Part shown: positions 47,079-58,793 of the stretch, piece by piece
Layout: each line of letters starts with the position of its first letter
Numbering within the stretch: position 1 is the first letter of the stretch
Assembly: GCA_947311845.1 (NCBI GenBank)
Contig: CAMZMU010000096.1
Span: 17,647,833-17,711,832, forward strand
Direction of reading: 5' to 3'
DNA: 64,000 nt
Source of the DNA: Poa pratensis
Lineage: Eukaryota; Streptophyta; Magnoliopsida; Poales; Poaceae
Position numbers and translations under genes: made by a program
Notes under the pieces: generated by a model
The model's database searches: none
Seen by the model: the letters and a program-made list of their open reading frames with translations, nothing else
Told to the model about the DNA's origin: nothing

Positions 47079-48966
47079 ATGCGGGCTGGCTTCTGCAATA
47101 TCCGAGGGTTTGGTCGACCGGGACGACCAACCCAAATTCGAGACTTGATTTCCCGAGAACAGTTAGACTTTGTGGGGCTACAAGAGACTTTCAAGGCCTC
47201 TTTCACCCCCGCAGAGCTTCTCAGCATCGACCCACGAGGTCGATTTGCTTGGCACTCTGTCCCGACTTGTGGCCATTCCGGTGGAATGTTGTTGGGTGTC
47301 AATGAGGACATGTTCGAGGTGAAGGCCTGGAGTAGTGGCTCTTTCTTCATCCGGGTGGATGTTTTCCAGTTGGAATCCACCCAGACCTGGTCCCTTTTTG
47401 TGGTCTACGGACCTGCGCATCACCGTCGCTCACCAGAGTTCTTGGGGGATCTGGCGGCGGCTGTGACGGCTTGCACCTACCCGCTCGTGATTGGAGGTGA
47501 TTTCAATCTGATACAGGGGCGGCGGACAAGAACAATGCTAACATAAACTGGCCTCGGGTCCATAGGTTTAATGAGTGCATTGCTACCCTTGCGTTGCGAG
47601 AGGTCCGCAGGAGTGGAGGCCGATATACCTGGATCAACAGACAGATGAACCCGGTCCGCTGTGTGCTGGACCGAGTACTTATGTCTGCAGACTAGTAAAC
47701 CCTCTTCCCACTTTACACGTTGGTGGCGGATCCCATTGTTGGGTCGGATCACGCGGCCCTTATCCTCAGCTCTGGCGAGGATTTTAAGGAAAGGAGCTCT
47801 CGCTTCTTCTTCGAAAAGAGCTGGTTGGACAGACCGGAGTTTGGGGACCTGGTTGAATCCAAATGGCGGAAATTGGCGGCTCTTAGGGGAGAGCCTCATG
47901 ACTCTATCACTATCTGGCAACACCTCTCAGGTGGTCTTCGGCAATTCCTTAAGGGTTGGGGCGCCAACCTGGGACGTGCGGAGAGGGACTTGAAAGAGGA
48001 CATTATGTCCCATATTCGGTCTTTGGATGCCCGTGCTGACTCCACGGGCCTAAATGATGAGGGTTGGGCCCTGCGATATCATCTGGAGAGCCAGATTTGC
48101 CACCTCGTGAAGGTGGAGGAGGAGTACTGGAGACAGCGCAGCAGGCTTAACTGGACCCTTAAGGGGGATGCCAACACTGCGTATTTCCATGCCATAGCCA
48201 ATGGTAGGAGGAGGAAATGTGACATCACCAAGTTGGTGAATGACCAGGGGGTCATTGTGGAGTCGACAGCGCTTCAGGCACATATCTATGGGTTCTACCG
48301 CTCTCTCATTGGTGCATCGGGGGAACCGCCTGCCTTCCACCTTGCCCCATCCCTCCGGGACACCCGACCACGCGTCACGGAGGAGGAGAATAACAATCTC
48401 ATGCTAACCTTCACTGAGAAGGAACTGGACTCTGTCCTAGCTAGCATGAAGGTGGATACGGCCCCGGGCCGGGATGGCCTCCCAGTCTGCTTTTTCAAGT
48501 GGTTCTGGAAGACTCTCCGCTCAGTCATCATGTCCATTACTAATGACTTCGCTCTAGGGAGAGTGGACATTGCTCGACTGAACTTTGGGGTGTTGACGCT
48601 CATCCCGAAAGTTCAAGGCGCCGAGGACATTCGCCAGTTTAGACCGATTGAGCTTATCAATGTCATTTTTAAGTTTGTCGCCAAGGCGTTTGCGCTTAGA
48701 CTTAGCCCTATTGCACACCGCACTATCAGTAACACCCAATCTGCGTTCATCAAGGGGCGTCTCATCCATGAGGGCGTTGTCTCCCTTCAGGAGCTCATCC
48801 ATGAGTCTAGTTCCAAGAAACTTGGGGGAGTTTTCTTGAAATTGGACTTTGAGAAAGCCTATGATCAAGTCAACTGGAGCTTCTTGGGGGAGGTCCTCCT
48901 GAGAGTTGGCTTCGATCCCGGCTGGGTCCATAGGGCCCTTAGTCTGGTCTCGGGGGGCCAGACTGC
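47079..48966 (+). pseudogene. LINE ORF2 (endonuclease and partial reverse transcriptase), broken
   Basis: The start ATG at 47079 opens an AP-endonuclease-like domain (FVGLQETF, VVYGPAHH, VIGGDFNLIQ). The frame is lost at a G run (47516-47519) and continues one frame over. Adjacent stops TAG TAA occur at about 47694-47699. The frame then runs open from 47700 through SDHAALIL to the RT domain (GVLTLIPKVQGAEDIRQFRPI, SAFIKGRLIH and motif A FLKLDFEKAYD). It is cut at 48966, before the YxDD catalytic motif. The family is the L1 clade of plant non-LTR retrotransposons. Confidence 0.85.
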
Positions 48967-50580
48967 TGATGACGTGGAAACACACGTTCGGTGGGAGACC
49001 CCAAGAGGAAGGTATGAAGTAGTGCAGCAGCAATTTTCCCTTGATATCTACCCAGGTTGTCAGATCCAGTAGGAATTGGAAGAAGTTCAACACGGTGTCA
49101 GCGGCGCCGTTAACGATAACTGACATGGACCTGCACACAACACAATCAAAGTACTTTGCCCCAACGAAATAGGAAGGTTGTTAATCTCCCCGGCTTGCTG
49201 AATACAAAGGATTAAACGCATGGTGTGAAATATGATGATGAGTGCAAAAAGGAACAGCAGGAAATAAACGTAGAGCATGGTGAAAACGGTGTTTGTATCA
49301 GTGTGGAATAAAGGACCGGGGTACACAGTTCACTAGTGGTGTCTCTCCATAAACAGATAAATATGCATACATGTTGGGTAAACAAATTACAGCTGGGCAA
49401 TTAACAAAGTGCAAGAGCATGAAAATGCAATATATGACAAGAATATGTTCATTGTTAGATCTATTAGGCATTACATCAATATACATAGACCGCTTACTAG
49501 CTGCATCTATGACTAATAATCCACCCCCGAGATAAGTTCCGTGTCTCCCGTGAGTATTAAGTAGCAAGCAACAGATAATAGCATTAAGCAAAGTGTGTAA
49601 TGTAAACAATGCATATGACAGATAAGCGAACCCATAAGCATAGAAAAGTTGTTTTCTCCCTAGTGGCAACAGCCCATCTACAGACTTAGTTGTTTCTGTC
49701 AATCAAGCCCACGCACATAGAGGCATGAACGCACTATCTATCATAAATACTCCCTCTTGCAGTCATTAGCATCTACTTGGCCAAAACATCTACTAACAAC
49801 GGAGAGCATGCAGGAACATAGATAAAACATGTTATACATAGATGAACAAACTTGATCATAACTTCACAATTCATCGGATCCTAGCAAACACAACATATAG
49901 CATACCATAAAGATGATCTTGATCATGTTAGGCAGCTCACAAGATCTAAACATGATAGCACAAAGTGGTGAGACTACCAACTAGCTACTGCTATGGACCC
50001 GTAGTCCCGTGAAGAACTACAAACGCATCACTCTGGAGACAAGCATGGTGATGTAGAGCCCTCCGCTGATGATTTCCCCTCCGGGAAGGTGCCGGGAAGA
50101 ACTGTAGAAACCCTCCCGAACTAGGGTTGACAATGACGGCGACGTCGAAACTTTTCGTGGATTTTCGCTCGGGTACTTAGGGTTTCCCGAATAGATGTGA
50201 TTTATAGGCGAAGGGGCGGCGTCAGAGGGCAGCCAGGGGGGCCAGGCGGGCTGGCGGCGCGGGCCCACCCTTGGCCGTTCCGTGGGGCCGTCTGCCTCCT
50301 AGGGTTGCCTCCGCCCTCCGGGGCCTCTCCTTCGAGCTGGTGCTTCGTTCCCGTCCAGAAATAAATCAGTTAAATTGGTGGCCTTTTTCGAGATATTTCC
50401 ATAAGAGTTTTTCTGAAATAAAAAGACAGCAGAAAACAGGAACTGGCACTGTGGTATCTTGTTAATAGGTTAGTCTCAGAAAATGCATAAAAGTGATATA
50501 AAGTGTAATTAAAACATGTGATAATCAACATATAACAGACATGGAACATCAAAAATTATAGATACGTTTTGGACGTATCA
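48967..50580 (-). repeat. 3' LTR of element 1
   Basis: 1614 bp. Reads TGATGACGTGG...GACGTATCA on the plus strand, i.e. TGATACGTCC...CGTCATCA in element sense. Followed on the right by AGCATCCCCAAGCTTAG, the inverse of the polypurine tract of the family. Confidence 0.9.
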
Positions 50581-53091
50581 AGCATCCCCAAGCTTAGTTT
50601 CTGCTCGTCCTCGAGTAGGTAAACGATAAAAAAAGATAATTTTTGAGGTGACATGCTACCAACATAATCTTGATCAAATTATAATGTAAAGCATATGAAC
50701 TGAATGAAGTGATCCAAGTCAATTATCTATAGTTGCTATAAAGTAAACAATGAGCAATCAAGATGCATCGTACAAATAAAAACTTTTCATGAATAGTACT
50801 TTGGAGACAAGGAGCTATAAAAATTTGACATAAAAGTTAGCTCACCAAGCAATATTTTTCAATCAAAAGTGTTTGACCAACACAAAGGGAAGATTTAAGT
50901 TTCAGCATTTGCTTCAACTTTCAACATATTTATCTCATGGATATTGTCAACACAAAGCATCATAGTTATTCATAACGTTGGCATATAACCATTCTTGTAC
51001 CAAAGTTGACACTAGTGTTTGCTTGTGGAAAAAGAAAGAAATAGGAAAACTGACTCAACATAAAAGTAAAGAAAGGCCCTTCGCAGAGTGAAGCAGGGAT
51101 TATGTCATGTGCTAGAGCTTTTTAGTTTTTGAAATCATATAGAGAGTAAAAATATGTTTTGAGAGGTGTATGTTAATGGTCAACGAATGGCAGCAGACAA
51201 TGCAGTATTACCCTTGCCAACCCGACTTTTTAAGAGCGGCTCCCATTGAGGAACGTTATTTCTGCAGCAAGCAGATCATTCCTCTTTTCTCCTTTGTTTA
51301 CACATGCAGATGTTTGACTGAGTGCTCAGGAACAAAATGTGAGGAGAGTTTATGATGAAAGTTGTAAATTAAGGGGGCTGGGCACCCCGCTGCCAGCTCT
51401 TTTTGCAAAATTATAGATAAGCAAATATAAGCTGCTAGTCTGGTGATAAAGTCTGATTGACAAGTGAAATAAAGACCATCTACCACTTCCTCATGAGCTG
51501 GTAAACAGAGACACAAATAAGGAGTAATAACAATTTTGAATAGTTTAAAGGTAGCACATGACAAATTTACTTGGAGTGGCAGTAAAATACCACATATAGG
51601 TAGGTTTGGTGGACACAGATGGCATGGATTTTGGCTCAAGGTTTTGGATGCACGAGAAGCATTCCCTCTCAGTACAGAGTTTAGGCTAGGAAGGTTATTT
51701 TAAGCAACACATAACGTCAACCGGTACAACAAGAACCATATGATGAACATTAAGAAAGAACTATAAGACTCCACACTGTCTTCCTTGTTGACCAAAACAT
51801 CCTTTTAAAAGAGAAAACATCTAGACTTTGGAACTACCAAGTATGAAAAACCAAACAACTTCAAGATTTAACGGTAGTTCTTCATTAGTGAGTCTTTACT
51901 TACATGATACTCAAGTTTAAACATTTAATTACTTGATAACTCAAAACAAATGACAAGTATCAAGTTACTCAAGACATACGATCTGCAAGACATGTAAGTT
52001 TTTCTCTTATACCATTGCCACATGCATACATTTTCTGTTCCAACCAAACACCACTTAACTTATTTCATCAACTCTCCAAACAAATATAAGTGAACCAAGA
52101 GAGAACTTTCTACAAAAGAATTAATAGCTCTGAACAAGAGATACATGAAAAACGAGAGCTAGAAGCTAACAAAACATAAACAGAATACTCAACATATATA
52201 AGTGAAGAACAAGAGTATTCTAAGCAAAAGCGGAGCGTGTCTCTCTCCCACACAAGAATGCTAGGTTCCAACTAAATTATCACCAGAAAACAAAACAAAA
52301 ACAAACACAAGAACAAAACAGAAAATAAAAACATAGACGCTCCAAGAACAACACACAATATGTGAAGAAATAAAAATATAGTCTCACTAGAGATGACCTG
52401 TTTATTTGTTGATGAAGAAGGGGGCATCCCCAAGCTTAGACGCTTGAGTCTTCTTGATATATGCTGGGGAGATCCATGGGAGCCTACCCAAGCTTAAGCT
52501 TTTCTCTCTTCTCAATCTTCTTATATCATCCTCCTCTCTTAATACTTGAAAACTTCCTTCACACAAAGACAACTTGCAAACTTCATTAGAGGGGTTAGTG
52601 CATCAAAACATAAACTCACTTGGTTCTGTAAAGACACATTTCATAATTTTATTTTATACATTAGCTACTGTTACTAAGCAAATCCTGGCCCCCCCCCCTC
52701 CCCCGAAGAACGTAAATCAATACTTGCAAACGAGACAATGCAAAACAAAAAACAGAATTTGTTAAAACCAGAATAGTCCGTAAAGATGAATTTTTTCGAG
52801 GCACTTCTGTTGCTCAAATCAGAAAACTGTTAACTAACGAAAGATAGATATAAAGCTCAGGCTTCCGCTAAAAAATTTGCAGATTACAATAATGATCCAT
52901 GATTTTTCACGAATTTTTACCGTGAGGCACAAAAATCTGTTTCTGGACAGCAAACAAAACTTTAACACTTTCTTACATTAGAGGCTTTTCTTGGCACAAC
53001 AAAAAGGAAAATAAAAGATACAAATGATTTGTTACAGAAGTAAGAAACATCCTTGACTCAGGAAAACAAAAAAAATAACAGGAAATAAAAT
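50581..53091 (-). other. Non-coding 3' region of element 1
   Basis: Shares order and words with 23403-26004 of element A and 55079-57599 of element 2, including CTCGTCCTCGAGTAGG beside the LTR and AAGCTTAGACGCTTGAGTC near 52440. The hairpin that is perfect in elements A and 2 is collapsed to GGGGGCATCCCC (about 52420) here. A run of C's occurs at about 52690. Confidence 0.7.
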
Positions 53092-53215
53092 TGGGTTGTC
53101 TCCCAAAAGCGCTTTTGTTTAACGCCTTTCAGCTAGGCACAATAGCAAAAAGATCAAGTATTATCAAGAGTAGAAACATCTTCAAAGTTAAGCCTTTCAG
53201 TTGGGTCATTTTTCC

Positions 53216-53507
53216 TTATAGGAAAGAAAATTTACCATTATGTAATTTCATAAATCCAAACTTAACATTAAGCAAACACCTAGACTCTTTTGGAAAGGAT
53301 CTACCAAGAACAATGTTACTATGGGATTTAGCCAAAATCACAAAATCAATGGGGATAGCTTTATTTCGTATGGTGATTTGCACACGAGTCCTCCCTAAAC
53401 TTTGTGAGATGGTACCGTCAGCATGGAAGTGAAAAACAGGATATTCCAATATATTATCTAGTTTAAGAGCATCATACACCATTTGAGGCATTATAGACAT
53501 AGTGGAA
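53216..53507 (-). pseudogene. Element 1 protease-like region, C-terminal part
   Basis: The frame contains SIMPQMVYDAL just after the break, then HADGTISQSLG, IDFVILAK and IVLGRSF, and ends with GKFSFL. This is the retropepsin-like fold of plant gypsy elements (a second catalytic-loop-like ILGR.F block). Its N-terminal part is at 60369-60535 on the other side of element 2. Removing element 2 with one copy of the TGGAA duplication restores the frame exactly. Confidence 0.7.
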
Positions 53508-55078
53508 TGATGGCTACGTGTTGGTGAACCCCAAGAGGAAGGTTATGATGTAGACAGCAGAAGTTTTCCCTTGAGAAATCTACCCAAGGTTATCAATCCA
53601 GTAGGACTTGACGATCTATCGGAAGGTTGTTGATGTTGACTCCCCCTGGCGCTAGGGAGCTTGCACCAACGTGGAATCTGCACAGACACAAACCAGAACT
53701 TTGCCCAACACGAAACAGAGAGGTTGTCAATCTCTCCGGTCTTGCAGAAACAAAGAGTTAAACGTATGGTGTGGAAAACAGCAGGAAAAACAGCAAGTAA
53801 CAGGAAACAGATGATTGCAGCAGGTTGTGTAAACAGTATGAGGAAATTGGACCAGGGTCCACAGTTCACTAGTGGTGTCTCTCTCAGAACAGATAACTAG
53901 CATGTTGGGTAAACAAATTACAGCTGGGCAATTGACAAATAGAGAGGGCATAACAATGCAATACATGCCAAGATGTCTACTATGAAATCTAGTTGGGCAT
54001 TACAACAAAGTACATAGACCGTTATTCCAACCGCATCTATGCCTAAATAATCCACCTTCAAGGCAGCATCCGCATCCTATTCAGTATTAAGTTGCTAACA
54101 ACAGATTATTGCATGAAGTAAAGTGTGTAATGTAATCAATACAAGTGCCCTTGGACACTGCACCAATGTTTTATCCCTAGTAGCAACAGCACATCTACCA
54201 TCTTAGACCTTTCTGTCACTGATCCAGATATCTAGAGACTGAACCCACTATCGAGCATAAATACCCCCTCTTGGAGTCACAAGCATCTACTTGGCCAAAG
54301 CATCTACTAGCAACGGAGAGCATGCAAGATCAAGAGCACATAGATAAACAACTTGAATAAACATGGTATCAATATTCATCGGATCCCAGCAAACACAACA
54401 TCTAGCATTACAATAAGATGATCTTGATCATGTTAGGCAGCTCACAAGATCTAAACATGGAGGCACAAGGTAGAGAGACAACCATCTAGCTACTGCTATG
54501 GACCCGTAGTCCAGGGGTGGACTACTCACGCATCACTCCGGAGGCAGGCATGGTGATGTAGAGCCCTCCGGTGATGATCTCCCCTCCGGCAGGGTGCCGG
54601 GAAGAGCTTCAGAACTCCTCCGATCTGAGATTGACGATGACGGCCGCGACGGAACTTTTCGTGGAATATGATCGACCGTAATAGGGTTTTCGCGTCGCGG
54701 AGAATATATAGGCGAAGAGGCGGCGTCGGTGGCCGAGGGGGGCCACCACGCCATAGGGGGGCGCGGGCCCACCCTGGGCCGCGCCCTAGTGTGGCGTGGC
54801 CCCCTGGTGGGTCTGCTCCGACTCCCCTTTGGACTCCGTGATCTCCTCGTGATATTATTGACGATGTCTTTTGTTTCGTCCAATTCCGAGAATATTTCCT
54901 TAATAGATTTTCTGAAACCAAAAACAGCAGAAAACAGGGAACTGGCACTGTGGCATCTTGTTAATAGGTTAGTCCCAGAAAATGCATAAAAATGATATAA
55001 AGTGTAACCAAAACATGTAGCAATTGATATAATACAGCATGGAACATCAAAAATTATAGATACGTTTGAGACGTATCA
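53508..55078 (-). repeat. 3' LTR of element 2
   Basis: 1571 bp; TGATGGCTACG on the left, GAGACGTATCA on the right. Followed by AGCATCCCCAAGCTTAG (inverse polypurine tract). Confidence 0.92.
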
Positions 55079-57659
55079 AGCATCCCCAAGCTTAGTTCCT
55101 GCTCGTCCTCGAGTAGGTAAACGATAAAAACAGATAATTTTTGAAGTGACATGCTACCAACACAATCTTTGATCAAATAACAATGTAATGCACATGATCT
55201 GAATGAAGTGATCCAAGCCAATGGTCTATAGTTTGCAAGCAAGTAAATAAAGAGTAAACATAAGTGATCACACAAGTGCAAACTTTCATGAATAATACTA
55301 TAAAACATTTAGAGATATAATAGTCTAACATAATAGTTAGCTCACAGCAGCAATAATTTCAACATGAAAGTGTTTGTATCAACACAAAGGAAGATAATAG
55401 CTTCAGCTTTTGCTTCAACTTTCAACATGTATATCATATAGATAATGTCAATGCAAAGAATATGATCAACCAAACACAAAGTTATGTAAAAACTGTTATA
55501 CTGGAGTTGACAATGATGTTTGCTTAAGTAGACAGAAAGAAGTGGGAAAACTGACTCAACATAAAAGTAAAAGAATGGCCCTTCGCAGAGGGAAGCAGGG
55601 ATTAACATCATGTGCTAGAGCTGTAGTTCCCGAAGGCATATAGAGAGCATAAAATATTGTTTTGTAAGGTAATGGTGTATACAGGTGTCAACAAATCAGC
55701 AAATAGGCAATACTCTACTTCACTAGTTGATCAAACTTTACAAGAGCGGCTCCCATGAAGGACGTTATTTCTACCAGCGGGCAGATCATCCCTCTTCTCT
55801 TTTGTTTACACACTTGTGAACATTGCTTGACTGACGAATCAGGGGCAAAAAGATGTGAAGAGAATTGTTTGGTTAAAGTTGTAATTAATTGGGACTGGGC
55901 ACCCCGTTGCCAGCTCTTTTTGCAAAATTATTGGATAAGCGGATGTATATGCCACTAGTCCAGGTGTGTAAAATTTGATCAACCAGGAAATAAAGACCAC
56001 CTATCTACGTCCTTATGAGCTTTTCAAGTAGTGACACAAAAAGGAAATGTAACAGTTTTGAGTAGTTAGTAGATAGCACATGAAGAAATTTACTTGGAAT
56101 GGTGAAAACACCACATAATAGGTAGGTATGGTGGACACAGGTGGCATGGATTTGGCTCAAGGTTTTGGATGTACAAGAAGCATTCCCTCTTAGTACAGAG
56201 TTTAGGCTAGCAAGGTTATTATAAGCAAACATCATTATCAACTGGAATAGCAAGAGTGTACATAAAACACAAGGTTTGACGAACCATAGACTCCCACTGT
56301 CTTCCTTGTTAACACATAGCCTTCATCCAAAAATTATCTAGACTACTATGGACTTCCAATTATGCAACAGATTATTATAGCAGAAAATCCTTATAGTAGT
56401 TCTTCATTAATAGCCATTACTTACATGATGCACAAGCTTAAACATTAATTACTTGACAGCTCAAAACAATTGGCAAGCATCAAATTACTCAAGACAACGA
56501 TCTAAAAAGATTCATGTAAGCATTTTATACCACTACCACATGCATAGCATTTTTCTGGTCCAACCAAACACCAATCAACTTATTTGACAACTCTCCAAAC
56601 AGATATAAGTGAAGCAAGAGAGTACTTTCTTCAAAAGAAACTGAAGCTCTAACAAGAGATATGAAAAACTGAGAGCTAACAGCAATAACAGCAACTAGAC
56701 AGGAATACTCAACAAGTATAAGTGAAGCACAAGAGTATTCTAATGAAAAAGTGGAGCGTGTCTCTCTCCCAAACATGAATACTAGGATCCAACAAGTATA
56801 GCACAGCAAACAAAACAAAACAAACTGAAAACAAAAACACACTGACGCTCCAAGGAAGAGTACACTAGTATGAAGCAATAAAAATATAGCACCATTAGAG
56901 ATGACCTGATAATTTGTAGATGAAGAAGGGGATGCCTTGGGCATCCCCAAGCTTAGATGCTTGAGTCTTCTTGAAATATGCTGGGGAGGTAAGCCTCCCC
57001 AAGCTTAAGCTCTTCACTCTTCTTGATCATGTAATATCATTCTCCTCTATCAACACTTGAAAACTTCCTTCACACCAAAACTTAACAGCTTTTCTCATTA
57101 GCAGGTTAGTGCACTAAAAGATAATACTTCAAAGTTCTAGCAAAGACAAAACTCACAAGCCAACTATTTTAAACATTAGCCACTGTTACTAGGCTCAAGT
57201 GGGCACTTTTACACGAAAAGAAACCACTTAAAAACTTGTAAAAGAGAGAATGCAAAATAAAAGACAGAATCTGTCAAACCAGAACAGTCTGTAATGACGA
57301 ATTTTTTCGAGGCACTTACGATGCTCAGATGAAAACTTTTGAAATAATGAAAGTTGCGTAACATCATCAGGAACATGCACAAAAATTTCAGCATTTTTCG
57401 ATTTTTTCTGATTTTCTACTGAATTAAACGGTGACGAACAGCAATCTGTCCCAATGCAGTCCCGAAAATAAAAACCAACTTTGCATTAGTAACTCTCCTT
57501 GGCACAACAAAACAGCAAATAAAGATACAAAGGAGTTGCTACAGAGGTAAACAAGCATCCTTGACTCAAGAAAACAAAAATAAAACAGCAAATAAAAACA
57601 TGGGTTATCTCCAGAAGTGCTTTTCTTTAATGCCTTTGAGCTAGGCATGAAGAGATGCA
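55079..57659 (-). other. Non-coding 3' region of element 2
   Basis: Carries the perfect hairpin GGGGATGCC-TTG-GGCATCCCC (56928-56948). At its coding side is the block shared by all three elements (GAAGTGCTTTTCTTTAATGCC, about 57613-57633). No recognisable protein. Confidence 0.7.
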
Positions 57660-58520
57660 TCAAGTATTGTTAAGACCAGAGGTACCAATAGTGTTACCTT
57701 TAGACCTCTTATTCTTTTTCTTAGCCTTGGCTTTAGGGGCATTAGGAAAATGATGCAAACAATATGGAGGTTTAAATTTCAGAGTAGCTTCACCCATGTC
57801 AATGACAGCTCCCAATTGCCTCAATAATCCTCTTCCAAGTGTGATGCTCCCATTTCCTACACATTCAATGACATGATAATCAGTAGGTGTAAATACTCCC
57901 TTTATTTTAGTAACAACTCCTTGAGTAGTCCCAAAAGATAACTTGATTGAATTATCAGCTAGAGTTACAAAAGTTTCACTTTTTGAGAGTTCATATAAAT
58001 TCAGGGAGTCATAAATCCTCTTAGGCATCAAGCAAAATTCAGATTTAATATCACAATGAGCATAGAAAATTGTCCCATCAATTGAAATTTTTAGTGAAGG
58101 AACCCATCCAGAAGGTTCGAATGGCATAGGGACACTTTCAAAAAGTTTAAAAGTTTCTTTAAAACTAGCCAACTCTGACTCAAGTGATTCTAGTCTTGAA
58201 TGAATGTTCTCAAAAGCAGATTCTATTTTTTTATTTGAAGAGGCAGATGCTGCAATTAATTTTTTTATGGCATTGAAAGCTTGATCCCCATCATAACGAA
58301 GGAAATCTCCCCCAACTACAGCATCTAGAGCATATCTATAACAAAGAAGCAACCCAAAATAGAAACTACTAAGAAACAGACTCAAAGCCATTTTAGGTTC
58401 AGTTTTAACATAGGATTCAGAAATTCTAGACCAAGCATCACCAAAACTCTCCCCACTTCCTTGCTTAAAAGTGAAAACCTCTTCCTCAGGAGACATGATA
58501 TTAGGAGCGGAACTAGACAT
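57660..58520 (-). CDS. gag-protease fusion ORF of LTR element 2
   Basis: 286 codons from ATG 58520; the frame is open further upstream through the leader, but MSSSAPNIMSPEEEVFTFK starts the gag-like part. The N-terminal 80 residues resemble a retrotransposon gag segment (FKQGSGESFGDAWSRI, then LLLCYRYALDAVVGGDF). A coiled segment follows (IESAFENIHSRLESLESELA). Then comes a retropepsin-like domain with DIKSEFCLMP in the active-site position and ITLGRGLLRQLGAVID as the second conserved block. The tail is very basic (KAKAKKKNKRSKG). The D[ST]G triad of active proteases is DIK here, so activity is doubtful. The ORF ends without any polymerase. Confidence 0.8.
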   Translation of the reverse strand: MSSSAPNIMSPEEEVFTFKQGSGESFGDAWSRISESYVKTEPKMALSLFLSSFYFGLLLCYRYALDAVVGGDFLRYDGDQAFNAIKKLIAASASSNKKIESAFENIHSRLESLESELASFKETFKLFESVPMPFEPSGWVPSLKISIDGTIFYAHCDIKSEFCLMPKRIYDSLNLYELSKSETFVTLADNSIKLSFGTTQGVVTKIKGVFTPTDYHVIECVGNGSITLGRGLLRQLGAVIDMGEATLKFKPPYCLHHFPNAPKAKAKKKNKRSKGNTIGTSGLNNT

Positions 58521-58680
58521 GGCAACAAGCAAGTAACAACCGAAATAGTAAACTAGATGCAGGAATTTAATTTTTTTGGGTTTTTGATTTTTAACAGCAA
58601 GCAAAACAAAAATAAAACAAGACAAAAAACAAAGTAAAGAGATTGGAACTGAGAGACTCCCCTTTCCAATAGCCTCCAAG

Positions 58681-58783
58681 TCCCCGGCAACGGCGCCAGA
58701 AAACAGCTGGTGCCTGGTTGACGGGAGAGTATTTGAGGATGATGATGATGGTGATGATGAGTACTTCCCCGGCAACGGCGCCA
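58681..58783 (-). promoter_or_regulatory. Duplicated primer binding site of element 2
   Basis: TCCCCGGCAACGGCGCCA (inverse of TGGCGCCGTTGCCGGGGA) occurs at 58681-58698 and again at 58766-58783, each followed by GAAAACAGCT. The outer copy is 10 bases from the 5' LTR, the normal place. The inner one lies 85 bp into the leader. A GATGATGATGATGG run separates them. Confidence 0.85.
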
Positions 58784-58793
58784 GAAAACAGCT

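Larger units (their letters stand above)
46570..48966 (+). mobile_element. L1-type LINE, 5'-truncated and cut by an LTR element
   Basis: The end of ORF1 is followed directly by ORF2 (endonuclease, then reverse transcriptase). The sequence stops at 48966, where LTR element 1 begins. The 3' half of the RT, the C-terminal domain and the tail would lie beyond the right edge of the window. The left boundary (about 46510-46590) is approximate. ORF2 is broken by a one-base frameshift and two stops, so this copy is inactive. Confidence 0.85.

Noticed and set aside
48967..49072. C-terminal continuation of the LINE reverse transcriptase frame
   Set aside because: These codons lie in the inserted LTR of element 1 and only by chance stay open.
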